Shown here: positions 33,516-42,505 of the stretch, in pieces
Position numbering within the stretch: position 1 is the stretch's first letter
How the letters are laid out: the number at the start of each line of letters is the position of its first letter
Made by a program: the position numbers and the translations under genes
Notes under the pieces: generated by a model
What the model was told of the DNA's origin: nothing
Databases searched by the model: none
What the model saw: only the letters and a program-made list of their open reading frames with translations
NCBI RefSeq assembly: GCF_001984095.1
Contig: NZ_LYVQ01000024.1
Location: 1 to 43,752 of the forward strand
Direction: 5' to 3'
DNA length: 43,752 nucleotides
Source: Pelomonas sp. KK5
GTDB taxonomy: Bacteria; Pseudomonadota; Gammaproteobacteria; Burkholderiales; Burkholderiaceae_C

Positions 33516-36500
33516 GCTTCGGGTAGGCGCTCGGCTTCGGCATCACCATCGGCTTCTCGGCCATCTGCTGCTTCAGCAGCTCGATCGCCTTTTCCAGCTG
33601 CGCGTCGCGCCCCTCGAAGGTGGCACGCGGCGGGTTGTCCACGTCGACATCCGGCGTCACGCCCTTGGCCTCGATGATGAAGGTCCCGTCCGGCAGCATC
33701 TGCCCGCTCTCGGCGGCGCGGGCCAGGCCGTTGTCCACCAGCCGGTTCTGGTCGGACAGCCAGACGCCCGCGCCCGCCGTCGTCTTGCCCACCAGCACGC
33801 CCAGCCCCAGCCGCTTGATGCCCTCGGCGAAGGTCTCGCCGTCGGAGTAGGTGTCCTCGTTGGCCAGCACGACCACGTGGCCCCGGAAGGCCTGCTGCAT
33901 GTTCGGGCCCGGCTTGCCGCCGTCCGGAGAGCGGCTCTGCCAGAAGGCCCAGGCGCGGCGCATCAGCTTCTCGAGGATGCGGCTCTCGATGCTGCCGCCG
34001 TTGTTGTAGCGGACGTCGATGATCAGGCCTTCGCGGTCGATCTGCGCATAGAACTCGCGGGCGAAGTCCTCCATGTCGGGCTGGGTCATCGCGCGCAGGT
34101 GCAGGTAGCCGATGCGGCCGCCGCCGGCCTGCTCCACCGCCAGGCCGCGGCTGTAGCGCCAGTCGCCGTAGCGCAGCGCCTGCTCCTTGGCCAGCGGCAC
34201 CGGCAGCACGATGCGCGGCTTCTCGGCGCCGTCGATGCCCTTGATCGTCAGCAGCACCTGCTTGTCCGCCTGGCCGCGCAGCAGCTCGGCGATGTTCGCG
34301 ACGGACGAAGCCGGCCGGCCGTTGACGGCGGTGATCAGGTCGCCGTTGGCGAGGCCGAGGCCCGGCGCGGCCAGCGGCGACAGGCCGTCGACCAGCTCCG
34401 GATCGCTGCGGTAGATCCGCTCGATGCGGAAGGCGCCGTCGGGCTGACGCGTTACTTGAGCGCCAAGCCCGGCGAGGGCCGGATCGGCCGGGCCGTTGCG
34501 CAGGTCGGGCATGCCGATCTGGCTGTGCAGCGCGCCCAGCTCCGAACTCATCATCGCGAAGATCTCGCCCAGCTCGGCCCGGTCGGTGACCCGCTCGACC
34601 AGCGGCGCGTACTTGGCGCGCACCGCGTTCCAGTCGACGCCGTGCATGGCCTTGTCGTAGAAGTGGTCGCGGTGCATGCGCCAGGCGTCGGCGAACATCT
34701 CGCGCCATTCGGCCTTCGGGTCGGTGGCGACCTGCCAGTCGCTCCACTTCACGCGCACCTTGTCCAGCTCGCCCGGCAGCTTGGGCGCGGCGTCGACGAT
34801 CAGCACCTCCGGCGTGCCGGTGCCGCGCTCGACCATCAGCTTGGCTCCGTCGGCGCTCAGCGCGAAGCTGCGCATGTCGCCCGAGACGACCGTGTCGGGC
34901 TTGCTGCCCTTGTCGTCGATCGCCAGCGTCAGCAGGCTCTTCTTGCGCTCGGTGGTGACGGCGGTGTCCATGAACCACAGGGCCTTGGCCGTGGCGCGCA
35001 GCGCGGTGTAGTTGCCCGGCGCCAGGGGCACTTCGTACAGGCGCTGGGCCAGGCCGGTGCCGACGATGGCGGGCAGCTCGGGCCTGGCGTCCTTCTTGTC
35101 GTCCTTCTTCGGATCCTTCCTGTCGGCCGGCTTGTCCGCCTGCTGCAACTCGTCCGGCGGCGCGAACGGGAAGCGCAGCCCCGGCTGCAGCGCCAGCGCG
35201 AAGATCTTCCAGCCGCGGTCGAAGTACGGGCCCATATTGCGATCGCCCCAGGGCGAGGCCTCGCCGGTGATCGCGAAGTCGCGGCGCGAGAGGAAGTACA
35301 GCCACTTGCCGTCCGGCGAGAAGGCCGGCGCGGCGTTGTCGTAGCGATCGCTGTTCAGCGACTGCAGCTTGCCGTCGGCCAGCGTGTAGAGCTGCAGCTG
35401 CTGGCGGTTGGCCTCGCGGGTGGACATCACCCAGGCCAGCGCCTTGCCGTCAGGGGACCAGCGGAAGTCGGCGGGCTCGGCGTTCAGGCGGTCCTGCGCG
35501 ATCTCGCGCGTGGCAGGCATCTCGCCGGCCTTGGCCTGCAGGTCGGTCAGCCAGATGCGGCCTTCCTTGTCGGTGTGGGCCAGCCAGCGGCCGTCCGGCG
35601 ACGGGAACAGGGCCACGCGCTGCGTCTTCGCACCCTGCGTGATCTGCTGCGGCTTGTCGTTCAGGCCGTTGGCGGCGAAGCGCCAGATCTCGACCTCGCC
35701 GCTGAAGTCGCACAGCGCGAACACCGACTTGCTGTCGGCGCTGAACTCGCCGGTGCGGCAGCGGCCGTCATCCGGTTGCGGCAGCTCCGCGCGGCGCAGC
35801 GTGGCCACGCCCTGCGTCGCCAGGTGCCCGCGCACCGACAGCATCACCCGCTGCCCGTCCGGCGCCAGCGTGACCTGCTTGAAGAAGTCCTGAGGCTTCG
35901 CGATGAAGCGTTCGCGCTGCTGGTCGAAGTCGCTGCCCAGCGTGATCTTCAGCGTGCTGTCCGTCTTGGCGCCGATGTCCAGCAGATGCAGGTCCGCGCC
36001 GGCCGCATAGGCGATGCGGGTGCCGTCGATCGAGGCGCTGCGGATGTCCCAGCCCTTCAGTTGCGTGTGCTGGCGCAAGTCCTGACCCCGGGCGTTGACG
36101 GACCAGACGTTGATCGTGCCGTCACGGTCGGACAGGAAGGCCACGCGCTGCTCGCCGTACACGCTCTTGTAGGGCATCGGGCGGCGGTCGTTGTTGCCTT
36201 CCGCGAGCAGCGGGCGTGCCTCGTCCTTGCCGTCCAGGTCCATCACCCACAGCCGGGCGATGCCGCCACCGCGGTACTGCTTGGCGTTGTCGTTGTGGGC
36301 GACCAGGCCGCCGCGGGTGAAGTAGAGCTGTTTGCCGTCGGGGCTCAGCGCGCCATCGGTGGCCTGGGCCACGCCGAGTGCGCGGCGCTCGCCGGTCTCG
36401 GGCTTGATCGCGTAGAGCGTGCCGCCCGGCTGGCCGCTGACGGTAGGCGCGGTGATGATGATCTCGCCCTGGGCGCTGAAGCCCCAGACGCGCACGCCGG

Positions 36501-36840
36501 CACCGTCCCAGGTGAGGCGCTTCGGCTGGCCGCCGGCGGCCGGCATCAGGTAGGCGTCGCCGCCGTCGCGGGCCGTGGTGCCGTCGTACTGCGCGACGAA
36601 GGCGATCCAGCGGCCGTCCCTCGACACGGCCGGCGTGGTCTCGTAGCCGGGATGGGTGGTCAGGCGCTGGGCGGGGCCGCCCTGGATGCCGACGCGCCAG
36701 AGGTCGCCCTCGGCCACGAAGACGATCTGTTCGCCCTGCAGAGCGGGCTGGCGGTAGAAGCCGGTCTGCTGGGCCTGGGCGGCGGTGCCGAAGGCGAGCA
36801 GGGCGGCAGCGGCGGCGAGATGGCTGAGGCGGAGCGACAT
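33502..36840 (-). CDS. Secreted tricorn-like protease (TolB-like propeller, PDZ, S41 peptidase)
   Basis: 1112 residues. A signal peptide (1-23, cleavage after AAQA) precedes WD40/TolB-like beta-propeller repeats (about 30-560; for instance [49 protein letters not shown]), a Lys-rich linker, a helical domain, a PDZ domain (about 790-870) and an S41 C-terminal-processing-protease domain. The likely nucleophile is Ser999 in [31 protein letters not shown] and [15 protein letters not shown] are the neighbouring conserved segments. Archaeal tricorn trims proteasome products in the cytosol; this form is exported, so it probably degrades peptides in the periplasm. The start at 36840 gives the signal peptide; the upstream open frame is not needed. 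Confidence 0.92.
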   Translation of the reverse strand: MSLRLSHLAAAAALLAFGTAAQAQQTGFYRQPALQGEQIVFVAEGDLWRVGIQGGPAQRLTTHPGYETTPAVSRDGRWIAFVAQYDGTTARDGGDAYLMPAAGGQPKRLTWDGAGVRVWGFSAQGEIIITAPTVSGQPGGTLYAIKPETGERRALGVAQATDGALSPDGKQLYFTRGGLVAHNDNAKQYRGGGIARLWVMDLDGKDEARPLLAEGNNDRRPMPYKSVYGEQRVAFLSDRDGTINVWSVNARGQDLRQHTQLKGWDIRSASIDGTRIAYAAGADLHLLDIGAKTDSTLKITLGSDFDQQRERFIAKPQDFFKQVTLAPDGQRVMLSVRGHLATQGVATLRRAELPQPDDGRCRTGEFSADSKSVFALCDFSGEVEIWRFAANGLNDKPQQITQGAKTQRVALFPSPDGRWLAHTDKEGRIWLTDLQAKAGEMPATREIAQDRLNAEPADFRWSPDGKALAWVMSTREANRQQLQLYTLADGKLQSLNSDRYDNAAPAFSPDGKWLYFLSRRDFAITGEASPWGDRNMGPYFDRGWKIFALALQPGLRFPFAPPDELQQADKPADRKDPKKDDKKDARPELPAIVGTGLAQRLYEVPLAPGNYTALRATAKALWFMDTAVTTERKKSLLTLAIDDKGSKPDTVVSGDMRSFALSADGAKLMVERGTGTPEVLIVDAAPKLPGELDKVRVKWSDWQVATDPKAEWREMFADAWRMHRDHFYDKAMHGVDWNAVRAKYAPLVERVTDRAELGEIFAMMSSELGALHSQIGMPDLRNGPADPALAGLGAQVTRQPDGAFRIERIYRSDPELVDGLSPLAAPGLGLANGDLITAVNGRPASSVANIAELLRGQADKQVLLTIKGIDGAEKPRIVLPVPLAKEQALRYGDWRYSRGLAVEQAGGGRIGYLHLRAMTQPDMEDFAREFYAQIDREGLIIDVRYNNGGSIESRILEKLMRRAWAFWQSRSPDGGKPGPNMQQAFRGHVVVLANEDTYSDGETFAEGIKRLGLGVLVGKTTAGAGVWLSDQNRLVDNGLARAAESGQMLPDGTFIIEAKGVTPDVDVDNPPRATFEGRDAQLEKAIELLKQQMAEKPMVMPKPSAYPKLRTE

Positions 36841-36904
36841 GGGCACGGCGGGTTCGAACTGCGAAGCCGCGCATTCTCGGCCAGGCCGGCGCGCCGGCCG
36901 GAGG

Positions 36905-37798
36905 TCACGGTGGGCCGTTGGAGATGCCCGCCGCCACATGGCCGGCCGGCACGTGGGCGCTCGCGCTGGCGATGTGGCCGACCTGGTCGTCGAAGAAGAA
37001 ATCCGGCTCGAACTCGCGCAGGAACTCGCCCTTGGCCAGGCCGCCGAGGAACATCGCCTCGTCCACTTCCACCTGCCAGTCCATCAGCGTGCGGATCGCG
37101 CGCTCGTGCGCCGGGGCGCTGCGGGCGGTGACGAGGGCGGTGCGCACCCGCATCGGGCCATCCTTGTCCTGCTGCTGCAGCCGCTGCAAGGCCTGCAGCA
37201 CCGGCTTGAACGGGCCGGCTGCCATCGGCCGCAGCGCATGCTCGGACTCGTGGCTCTGGAAGGCATCGAGGCCGTCGCGCTGGAAGACCTGCTCGGCCTC
37301 GTCGGAGAACAGCACCGCGTCGCCATCGAAGGCGATGCGCACCTCGTCCGGATGCGCCTCCGAGGCGCGCGCCGAGAGCGGATAGACGCGCGCCGCCGCC
37401 ACGCCGGCGGCCAGCGCCGAGCGCACGTCGGCCTCATTCGTGGACAGGAACAGGTGCGCCTTCAGCGGACGCAGATAGCGCCATGGCGAGGCGCCGCGGG
37501 TGAAGACGCCGCGCTGGATGTTGAGCCCGTCATGGGCGGCCGAGCGGAACACGCGCATGCCGGAGATCGGGTCGTTGCGCGACAGCACGACCACCTCGAC
37601 GCGCGGAAACGCCAGCAGCTTCTTCACCAGCGAATAGGCGGCACCGGGCTTGGCCGGCACGTCCATGCGCCGCTGCTGCAGGGCCATGTAGGCATGGTCG
37701 TCGCTGGCCTCGAACAGCTCGTTCTCTTCCTCGAAATCGAACAGCGCGCGGGAGGAGATGGCGACGACGAGATGGTGGGCGTCCAGCGTGGCAGGCAT
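36905..37798 (-). CDS. 5'-nucleotidase (cytosolic 5'-nucleotidase 1 family)
   Basis: 297 residues from ATG 37798. It resembles the NT5C1A/B-type cytosolic 5'-nucleotidases (haloacid dehalogenase superfamily). The HAD motif I region reads LVVAISSRALFDFEEEN, VEVVVLSRNDPISGMRVF follows the fold's second motif, and VRIAFDGDAVLFSDEAEQVF and FLGGLAKGEFLREFEPDFFFDDQVGHI cover motifs III and IV. These enzymes release phosphate from nucleoside monophosphates. The ATG at 37807 is an alternative start, but a -10-like TAAGAT ends exactly 7 bases before 37798 and overlaps the 37807 ATG. Divergent from the oxygenase gene, 43 bases between starts. Confidence 0.85.
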   Translation of the reverse strand: MPATLDAHHLVVAISSRALFDFEEENELFEASDDHAYMALQQRRMDVPAKPGAAYSLVKKLLAFPRVEVVVLSRNDPISGMRVFRSAAHDGLNIQRGVFTRGASPWRYLRPLKAHLFLSTNEADVRSALAAGVAAARVYPLSARASEAHPDEVRIAFDGDAVLFSDEAEQVFQRDGLDAFQSHESEHALRPMAAGPFKPVLQALQRLQQQDKDGPMRVRTALVTARSAPAHERAIRTLMDWQVEVDEAMFLGGLAKGEFLREFEPDFFFDDQVGHIASASAHVPAGHVAAGISNGPP

Positions 37799-37811
37799 GG
37801 AACTCATCTTA
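37799..37811 (-). promoter_or_regulatory. -10-like element of the 5'-nucleotidase gene
   Basis: On the minus strand TAAGAT (37811-37806) is followed by GAGTTCC and the ATG at 37798. The spacing is again 7 bases, and no Shine-Dalgarno sequence is present. Confidence 0.4.
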
Positions 37812-37841
37812 GACTGCGGCCCTGCAACGCACAGGGAAGTC

Positions 37842-38537
37842 ATGTTGGATTTCATCGAGGTCTACGAAGGCGTGCTGGCGCCCGAGGCCTGCGCCCAGTT
37901 GATCGGGCGCTTCGACGCCGCCGGCCAGGCGCAACGCGGCAGCACCGGCGGCGGTGTGGACGTGAGCCTGAAGGACAGCTGGGACATCTCGCTGGACACG
38001 GCATCCGGCTGGGCCGACGTGCGCCAGCAGCTCAACGACGCGATGCTCAAGGGCTTCACGCACTACCTGCGCCGCTATGCCCATGTGGCGCTGGCGCCGC
38101 TGCAGCTGAAGATGCAGAAGCCCGACGGGCAGATGGCCCTCGTCGATGCCGACCTGGTGGCCTCGATGAACGACGAACTGCTCGCCGGCCTGATCGCCAA
38201 GGTCTTCCGCCCCGGCGGCATCAACATCCAGAAGTACCTCGCCGACCAGGGCGGCTATCCCTACTGGCACAGCGAGCAGTACCCCAAGCGCGGGGACAAC
38301 GGCGATGCGCTGCACCGTGCGCTGCTGTGGACGATCTATCTCAACGACGAGTTCGAAGAGGGCGAGACCGAATTCCTCTACCAGCAGCGCAGGATCGTGC
38401 CGCGCACAGGCAGCCTGCTGATCGCGCCGGGCGGCTTCACCCACACGCACCGCGGCAACCGGCCCAAGGGCGGCAACAAGTACATCGCCACCAGCTGGGT
38501 GCTCTACCAGCGCGCCGAGAGCCTGTTCGCTACTTGA
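37842..38537 (+). CDS. Fe(II)/2-oxoglutarate-dependent oxygenase (prolyl 4-hydroxylase-like)
   Basis: 231 residues. A double-stranded beta-helix oxygenase: the iron ligands appear to be His143 and Glu145 (GGYPYWHSEQYPK, an HxE instead of the usual HxD) and a distal His at 201 or 203 (FTHTHRGNRPKGGNKY), with an Arg at 204 or 207 to bind 2-oxoglutarate. The segments LLWTIYLNDEFEEGETEFLYQQRRIVPRTGSLLIAPGGFTHTHRG are typical of bacterial prolyl-4-hydroxylase-like enzymes. The substrate, protein or small molecule, is unknown. A good AGGGAAG ribosome binding site fixes the start. It overlaps the end of convergent gspF by 8 bases. Confidence 0.88.
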   Translation: MLDFIEVYEGVLAPEACAQLIGRFDAAGQAQRGSTGGGVDVSLKDSWDISLDTASGWADVRQQLNDAMLKGFTHYLRRYAHVALAPLQLKMQKPDGQMALVDADLVASMNDELLAGLIAKVFRPGGINIQKYLADQGGYPYWHSEQYPKRGDNGDALHRALLWTIYLNDEFEEGETEFLYQQRRIVPRTGSLLIAPGGFTHTHRGNRPKGGNKYIATSWVLYQRAESLFAT

Positions 38538-39744
38538 CGAAGGTGTTCAGCTGGATGATCGGCAGCAGCACGGCCAGCACGATCAGCATCACCACCGCGC
38601 CCATGCCGACGATCAGCAGGGGCTCCAGCAGCGAGGCTGCCGTCATCGCGCGGCGCTGCACCTCGGTGCCCAGCTGGCGCGCGGCGCGGCCCAGCATCTC
38701 GGGCAGCGCGCCGGTCTGCTCGCCCAGGCGCGCGAACATGGCCAGCAGCCCCGGGAAACGCTTCTTCGCGGCCAGCGCCGAGCCCAGCGGTGCGCCCTCG
38801 CGCACCTGCACCAGCGCGTCCATCGCATCGGCCTGCATGGCGGTGTTGGACAAGGTCTCCGCCGCCGCCTGCAGCGCCTTCAGGATCGGCACGCCGGCGC
38901 CGGCCAGCATGGCCAGCGTGGCGGCGAAGCGGGCGCCGTTGTAGCCGCGTGCCAGCCGGCCCACCAGCGGCAGGTTCAGCAGGCCTGCATCGAAGCGCTC
39001 GCGGAAGGCGCGGCCGCGCAGCGCCATGCGCAGCGCCACGGCGCCGCCCACCAGGCCCAGCAGCAGCAGCCAGCCCCACTGGCGCACGAAGTCGCTCAAG
39101 CCCAGCATCGCCACCGTCAGGAAGGGTAGGGCGCGCTTGGAACTGGTGAACACGGTGGCGATCTGCGGCACCACATAGGTCAGCAGGAAGATCACGATCA
39201 TCAGCGAGATCACCGAGACGATCAGCGGATAGGCCATTGCGCCGATCAGCTTGCTGCGCAGCTCCTGGCGCTCTTCGAGATCATCGGCCAGGCGTTCGAG
39301 CACCAGGCCCAGCGCGCCGCTCTGCTCGCCGGCGGCGACCACGCCCCGGTAGACATCGTCGAACTCGCGCGGCGCGGTGGCCAGCGCGCGGGCGAAGGTG
39401 GCCCCAGCGTTGACCTCGGCCTTCAGCTGGGCCAGCAGTTCGCGCTGGCGGGGCTGCTCGCTCTCGTCGGCCAGGGCGGTGAGCGCCCGCTCGATCGGCA
39501 GGCCCGCGCCGACCAGGCCGGCCAGCTGGCGGGTCCAGACGGACAGCGCGGTCGGGCTGAACACGCGCCGCGCGAACAGCACGCGCCCGCCGCCCGTCTG
39601 CTGCTGCGTCACCGGCTCCACCGCCAGCGGTACCAGCGCGCGGGTGCGCAGCAGGGCGCGGGCGGCACGCGGGTTGTCGGCCTCGACCAGGCCACTGCTG
39701 GCGCGGCCGGCGGCATCGAGAGCGTCGTACTTGTAGGCGGGCAT
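38530..39744 (-). CDS. gspF: Type II secretion system inner-membrane protein GspF
   Basis: 404 residues. GspF is the polytopic platform protein that works with the GspE ATPase. It has two copies of the T2SSF domain (about 70-195 and 275-395), each with FARALATAPREFDDVYRGVVAAGEQSGALGLVLERLADDLEERQELRSKLIGAMAYP and FARLGEQTGALPEMLGRAARQLGTEVQRR type cytoplasmic helices. Three transmembrane helices are seen (about 172-192, 222-242, 377-400). The N-terminus MPAYKYDALDAAGRASSGLVEADNPRAARALL is characteristic. It is separated from gspE by an opposing glycosyltransferase gene, so it must have its own promoter; none is obvious in 39745-39902. No ribosome binding site is visible. Confidence 0.94.
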   Translation of the reverse strand: MPAYKYDALDAAGRASSGLVEADNPRAARALLRTRALVPLAVEPVTQQQTGGGRVLFARRVFSPTALSVWTRQLAGLVGAGLPIERALTALADESEQPRQRELLAQLKAEVNAGATFARALATAPREFDDVYRGVVAAGEQSGALGLVLERLADDLEERQELRSKLIGAMAYPLIVSVISLMIVIFLLTYVVPQIATVFTSSKRALPFLTVAMLGLSDFVRQWGWLLLLGLVGGAVALRMALRGRAFRERFDAGLLNLPLVGRLARGYNGARFAATLAMLAGAGVPILKALQAAAETLSNTAMQADAMDALVQVREGAPLGSALAAKKRFPGLLAMFARLGEQTGALPEMLGRAARQLGTEVQRRAMTAASLLEPLLIVGMGAVVMLIVLAVLLPIIQLNTFVK

Positions 39745-39902
39745 GAACGGGGAGGAGGGGTCAGGACTTGCGTCGCCGGGGCGACCCCTGCATGAGGGGC
39801 GGCCCCTAGGGCGCAGGAGGCGGGCTGTGCGGATGCGACCAGATGATAGCGGCCCGCGATGGCGCTTCGCCCACGCGCCTCCGACCTCGAGTCCAGAAGG
39901 GT

Positions 39903-41054
39903 ATGCAGTCAAATTCTGGTTCCGGCTCCCCCGGTGCGATCCTGTTCGTGCTGCCCTGGGCGCCCGCCCATGCCGGTGGTGTCACCGGCGTGGTCCTCAA
40001 CCTGATGCGTCACTGGGACGGCGGGCTGCGCCCGCGGCTGCTGGTGAGCGACTGGGCCTGCCGCCGGCCCGCCGACATCGACGGCGTCACGCACTTCCGT
40101 GCCACGCCGCTGGGCCAGGCCAGCCCGCTGGGCCTGGCGAAGGCGCTGCTGGCGGGGCCGCCGCAGCTGTGGCGGCTGGCGCGGCTGCTGCAGCGGAGCA
40201 AGGTGCGGGCGGTGAACTTCCACTATCCGGGCGGCAATGTGCTTGGGGTGGCCCTGCTGAAGAGGCTGGGCATCTATCGCGGCCGGTTGATCCTCTCCTA
40301 CCACGGCACCGACGTGCGGCGCCTGGAGGGGCGCCTTGACGGCTGGGTGCAGCGCCTGTGCCTGGCCAGCGCCGATGCGGTCGTCGTCTGCTCGCCTTCG
40401 CTCGGCGAGCGGCTGAGCCGCACGCTGGACGGCATCCTGCCCGCGCACCGCCTCGTCACGATCCGCAACGGCGTCGATGCGAGCCTGTTCACGCCGCAGG
40501 CCGGCCATGGGCGCGCGCAGCAGCCCTACCTGCTCTCGGTCGGGAGCTACATGCCCGTCAAGGCCCACGAGCTGACGATCCGGGCCTTCGCTCGCCTGGC
40601 GGTGCAGTTCCCGATGCTGCGCCTGGTGATCGCCGGCCCCCAGGGGCCCGAGCTGCCGGCTCTGCAGGCGCTTGTCGAAGAGCTGGCCCTGGCCGGCCGG
40701 GTGGAGCTGCGCGTGAACCTGCGGCCGCTAGAGGTGGCCGGCCTGATGGCGAGCGCAAGGCTGATGGTGCAGAGCTCGCGCTCCGAATCCTTTCCGCTGG
40801 CGCTGCTGGAGGCGGCCGCGGCCGGCACCCCGATCGTGGCCTCGCGCATCCCCGGGCATCAGGAGCTGGTCAAGGAGGGGCGCACCGGCACGTTGTTCGA
40901 GGGCGGCAGCGTGGTGGCCTGCGCGCTGGCCATCTCGGCCGCGCTCGGGGCGCCCGCCCGGGTCCAGGCGATGGCGCGGGCGCTGCGCCAGACGGTGACC
41001 CGGGAGCTGAGCTGGGAAGCCAGCGTCGCCGGCTACGCCGCGCTGGCGGACTGA
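39903..41054 (+). CDS. Glycosyltransferase family 4 protein
   Basis: 383 residues from the ATG at 39903; an ATG at 39843 would add 20 residues. GT-B fold: N-terminal half with FVLPWAPAHAGGVTGVVLNLMRHW (acceptor side), LSYHGTDVRRLEG and IRNGVDASLFTP; C-terminal half with YLLSVGSYMPVKAHELTIRAFARL, LVIAGPQGPELPAL, LMASARLMVQSSRSESFPLALLEAAAAGTPIVASRIPGHQELV, which carries the donor-binding E-x7-E motif. The sugar donor and acceptor are unknown; lipopolysaccharide, exopolysaccharide or protein glycosylation are possible. It lies alone on the plus strand inside the gspF/gspE pair, with only a weakly spaced AGAAGG before the ATG. Confidence 0.88.
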   Translation: MQSNSGSGSPGAILFVLPWAPAHAGGVTGVVLNLMRHWDGGLRPRLLVSDWACRRPADIDGVTHFRATPLGQASPLGLAKALLAGPPQLWRLARLLQRSKVRAVNFHYPGGNVLGVALLKRLGIYRGRLILSYHGTDVRRLEGRLDGWVQRLCLASADAVVVCSPSLGERLSRTLDGILPAHRLVTIRNGVDASLFTPQAGHGRAQQPYLLSVGSYMPVKAHELTIRAFARLAVQFPMLRLVIAGPQGPELPALQALVEELALAGRVELRVNLRPLEVAGLMASARLMVQSSRSESFPLALLEAAAAGTPIVASRIPGHQELVKEGRTGTLFEGGSVVACALAISAALGAPARVQAMARALRQTVTRELSWEASVAGYAALAD

Positions 41055-41067
41055 GGCCCGGCGCCTG

Positions 41068-42489
41068 CTACTCGCGCGTGACCCGCAGCACCTCTTCGGC
41101 CGAGGTAATGCCCTGGGCCACCAGGCGTGCCCCGTCCTCGCGCATCGAGCGAAGGCCCGCCAGTTGCGCGGCGGCGAGCAGCTCGCTCTCCGCCGCCTTC
41201 TGGTGGATCAGGCCGCGCACCTTCTCGTCGGCCTGCATCAGTTCGTAGACGCCGGTGCGGCCCTTGTAGCCGGTCATGCCGCAGGCTTCGCAGCCCACCG
41301 GGTGGTAGCGCCCGTCGCCGTCCACCCGCTTGCAGACCTCGCACAGCCGCCGCACCAGCCGCTGCGCCAGCACGCCCAGCAGGCTGGAGCTGAGCAGGAA
41401 GGGCTCGACGCCCATATCGGTCAGCCGGGTGACGGCGCTGGGCGCATCGTTGGTGTGCAGCGTGGCCAGCACCAGGTGGCCGGTCAGCGAGGCCTGGATG
41501 GCGATCTGCGCCGTCTCGTAGTCGCGGATCTCGCCGATCATGATCACGTCCGGATCCTGGCGCAGGATTGCGCGCAGCGCCTTGGCGAAGCTCAGGTCGA
41601 TCTTGCCGTTGACCTGGGTCTGGCCGATGCCGGGCAGCTCGTACTCGACCGGGTCTTCCACCGTCAGCACATTGGTCGTGGCCGTGTCCACCGTCTGCAG
41701 CGAGGCATACAGCGTGGTGGTCTTGCCGGAGCCGGTCGGGCCGGTCACCAGCACGATGCCGTGCGGCTGCTGCACCAGGCGCTTGAAGGCGCCCAGCACG
41801 TCGCCGCTCATGCCCAGGCCTTCCAGCGTGAACTTCGATTCGGTCTTGTCCAGCAGGCGCAGCACCGCGCGCTCGCCATGGGCCGAGGGCAGCGTGGAGA
41901 CGCGCACGTCGATCGCGCGGCCGCCGATGCGCAGCGAGATGCGGCCGTCCTGCGGCAGGCGCTTCTCGGCGATGTCCAGCTCGGCCATGATCTTCAGCCG
42001 CGAGATCAGCGCCGCGTGCAGGCCGCGGTTGGGCTGCACCACCTCGCGCAGCGTGCCGTCCACGCGGAAGCGCACGCTGCTGGCGCGCTCGTAGGGCTCG
42101 ATGTGGATGTCGCTGGCGCCGTCCTTCGCAGCCTGCGTAAGTAATGCGTTAAGCATGCGGATGATCGGCGCGTCGTTGGCCGCTTCCAGCAGGTCTTCCA
42201 CGGCGGGCAGGTCCTGCATCATCCGCGACAGGTCGATCGCGCTCTCGACCTCGCCGACCACGGTGGCCGCGCTCGACTCGCTGCCCGCGTAGGCCACGGC
42301 GATGCGCTCGGCCAGCGTGGCGCGTGCCTCGTGCTCGAGCCGGTCGACCGGATGCAGGCGCTGCACCTCGGACAGCGTGGCCAGGCCCACGTCCAGCGGC
42401 GCCCACAGGACCAGCGAGCTGCCGTCGTCCTCCAGCAGCACCGAATGGGACTTGGCCCAGGCGTAGGGCAGGGGATGCTTGGTGGCCAT
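41068..42489 (-). CDS. gspE: Type II secretion system ATPase GspE
   Basis: 473 residues. An N-terminal N1E domain (about 1-100) that binds GspL is followed by the N2 domain and a RecA-like domain with Walker A GPTGSGKTT (250-258), Asp box, Walker B DVIMIGEIRDYE, His box TGHLVLATLHTNDAPSAVTRL, and the zinc-binding C-M domain with Cys383, Cys386, Cys400 and Cys403. GspE powers pseudopilus assembly. The gene starts 16 bases after gspD, with GGAG upstream, so the two are one operon. Confidence 0.95.
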   Translation of the reverse strand: MATKHPLPYAWAKSHSVLLEDDGSSLVLWAPLDVGLATLSEVQRLHPVDRLEHEARATLAERIAVAYAGSESSAATVVGEVESAIDLSRMMQDLPAVEDLLEAANDAPIIRMLNALLTQAAKDGASDIHIEPYERASSVRFRVDGTLREVVQPNRGLHAALISRLKIMAELDIAEKRLPQDGRISLRIGGRAIDVRVSTLPSAHGERAVLRLLDKTESKFTLEGLGMSGDVLGAFKRLVQQPHGIVLVTGPTGSGKTTTLYASLQTVDTATTNVLTVEDPVEYELPGIGQTQVNGKIDLSFAKALRAILRQDPDVIMIGEIRDYETAQIAIQASLTGHLVLATLHTNDAPSAVTRLTDMGVEPFLLSSSLLGVLAQRLVRRLCEVCKRVDGDGRYHPVGCEACGMTGYKGRTGVYELMQADEKVRGLIHQKAAESELLAAAQLAGLRSMREDGARLVAQGITSAEEVLRVTRE

Positions 42490-42505
42490 CGTCAGGGGCT
42501 CCGCC

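Noticed and set aside
33877-37131. 1084-residue open frame antisense to the tricorn-like protease
   Set aside because: It has no recognisable domain, is rich in Ala, Gly, Arg, Val, His, Leu and Gln as G+C-rich antisense frames are, and lies opposite a gene with clear motifs.
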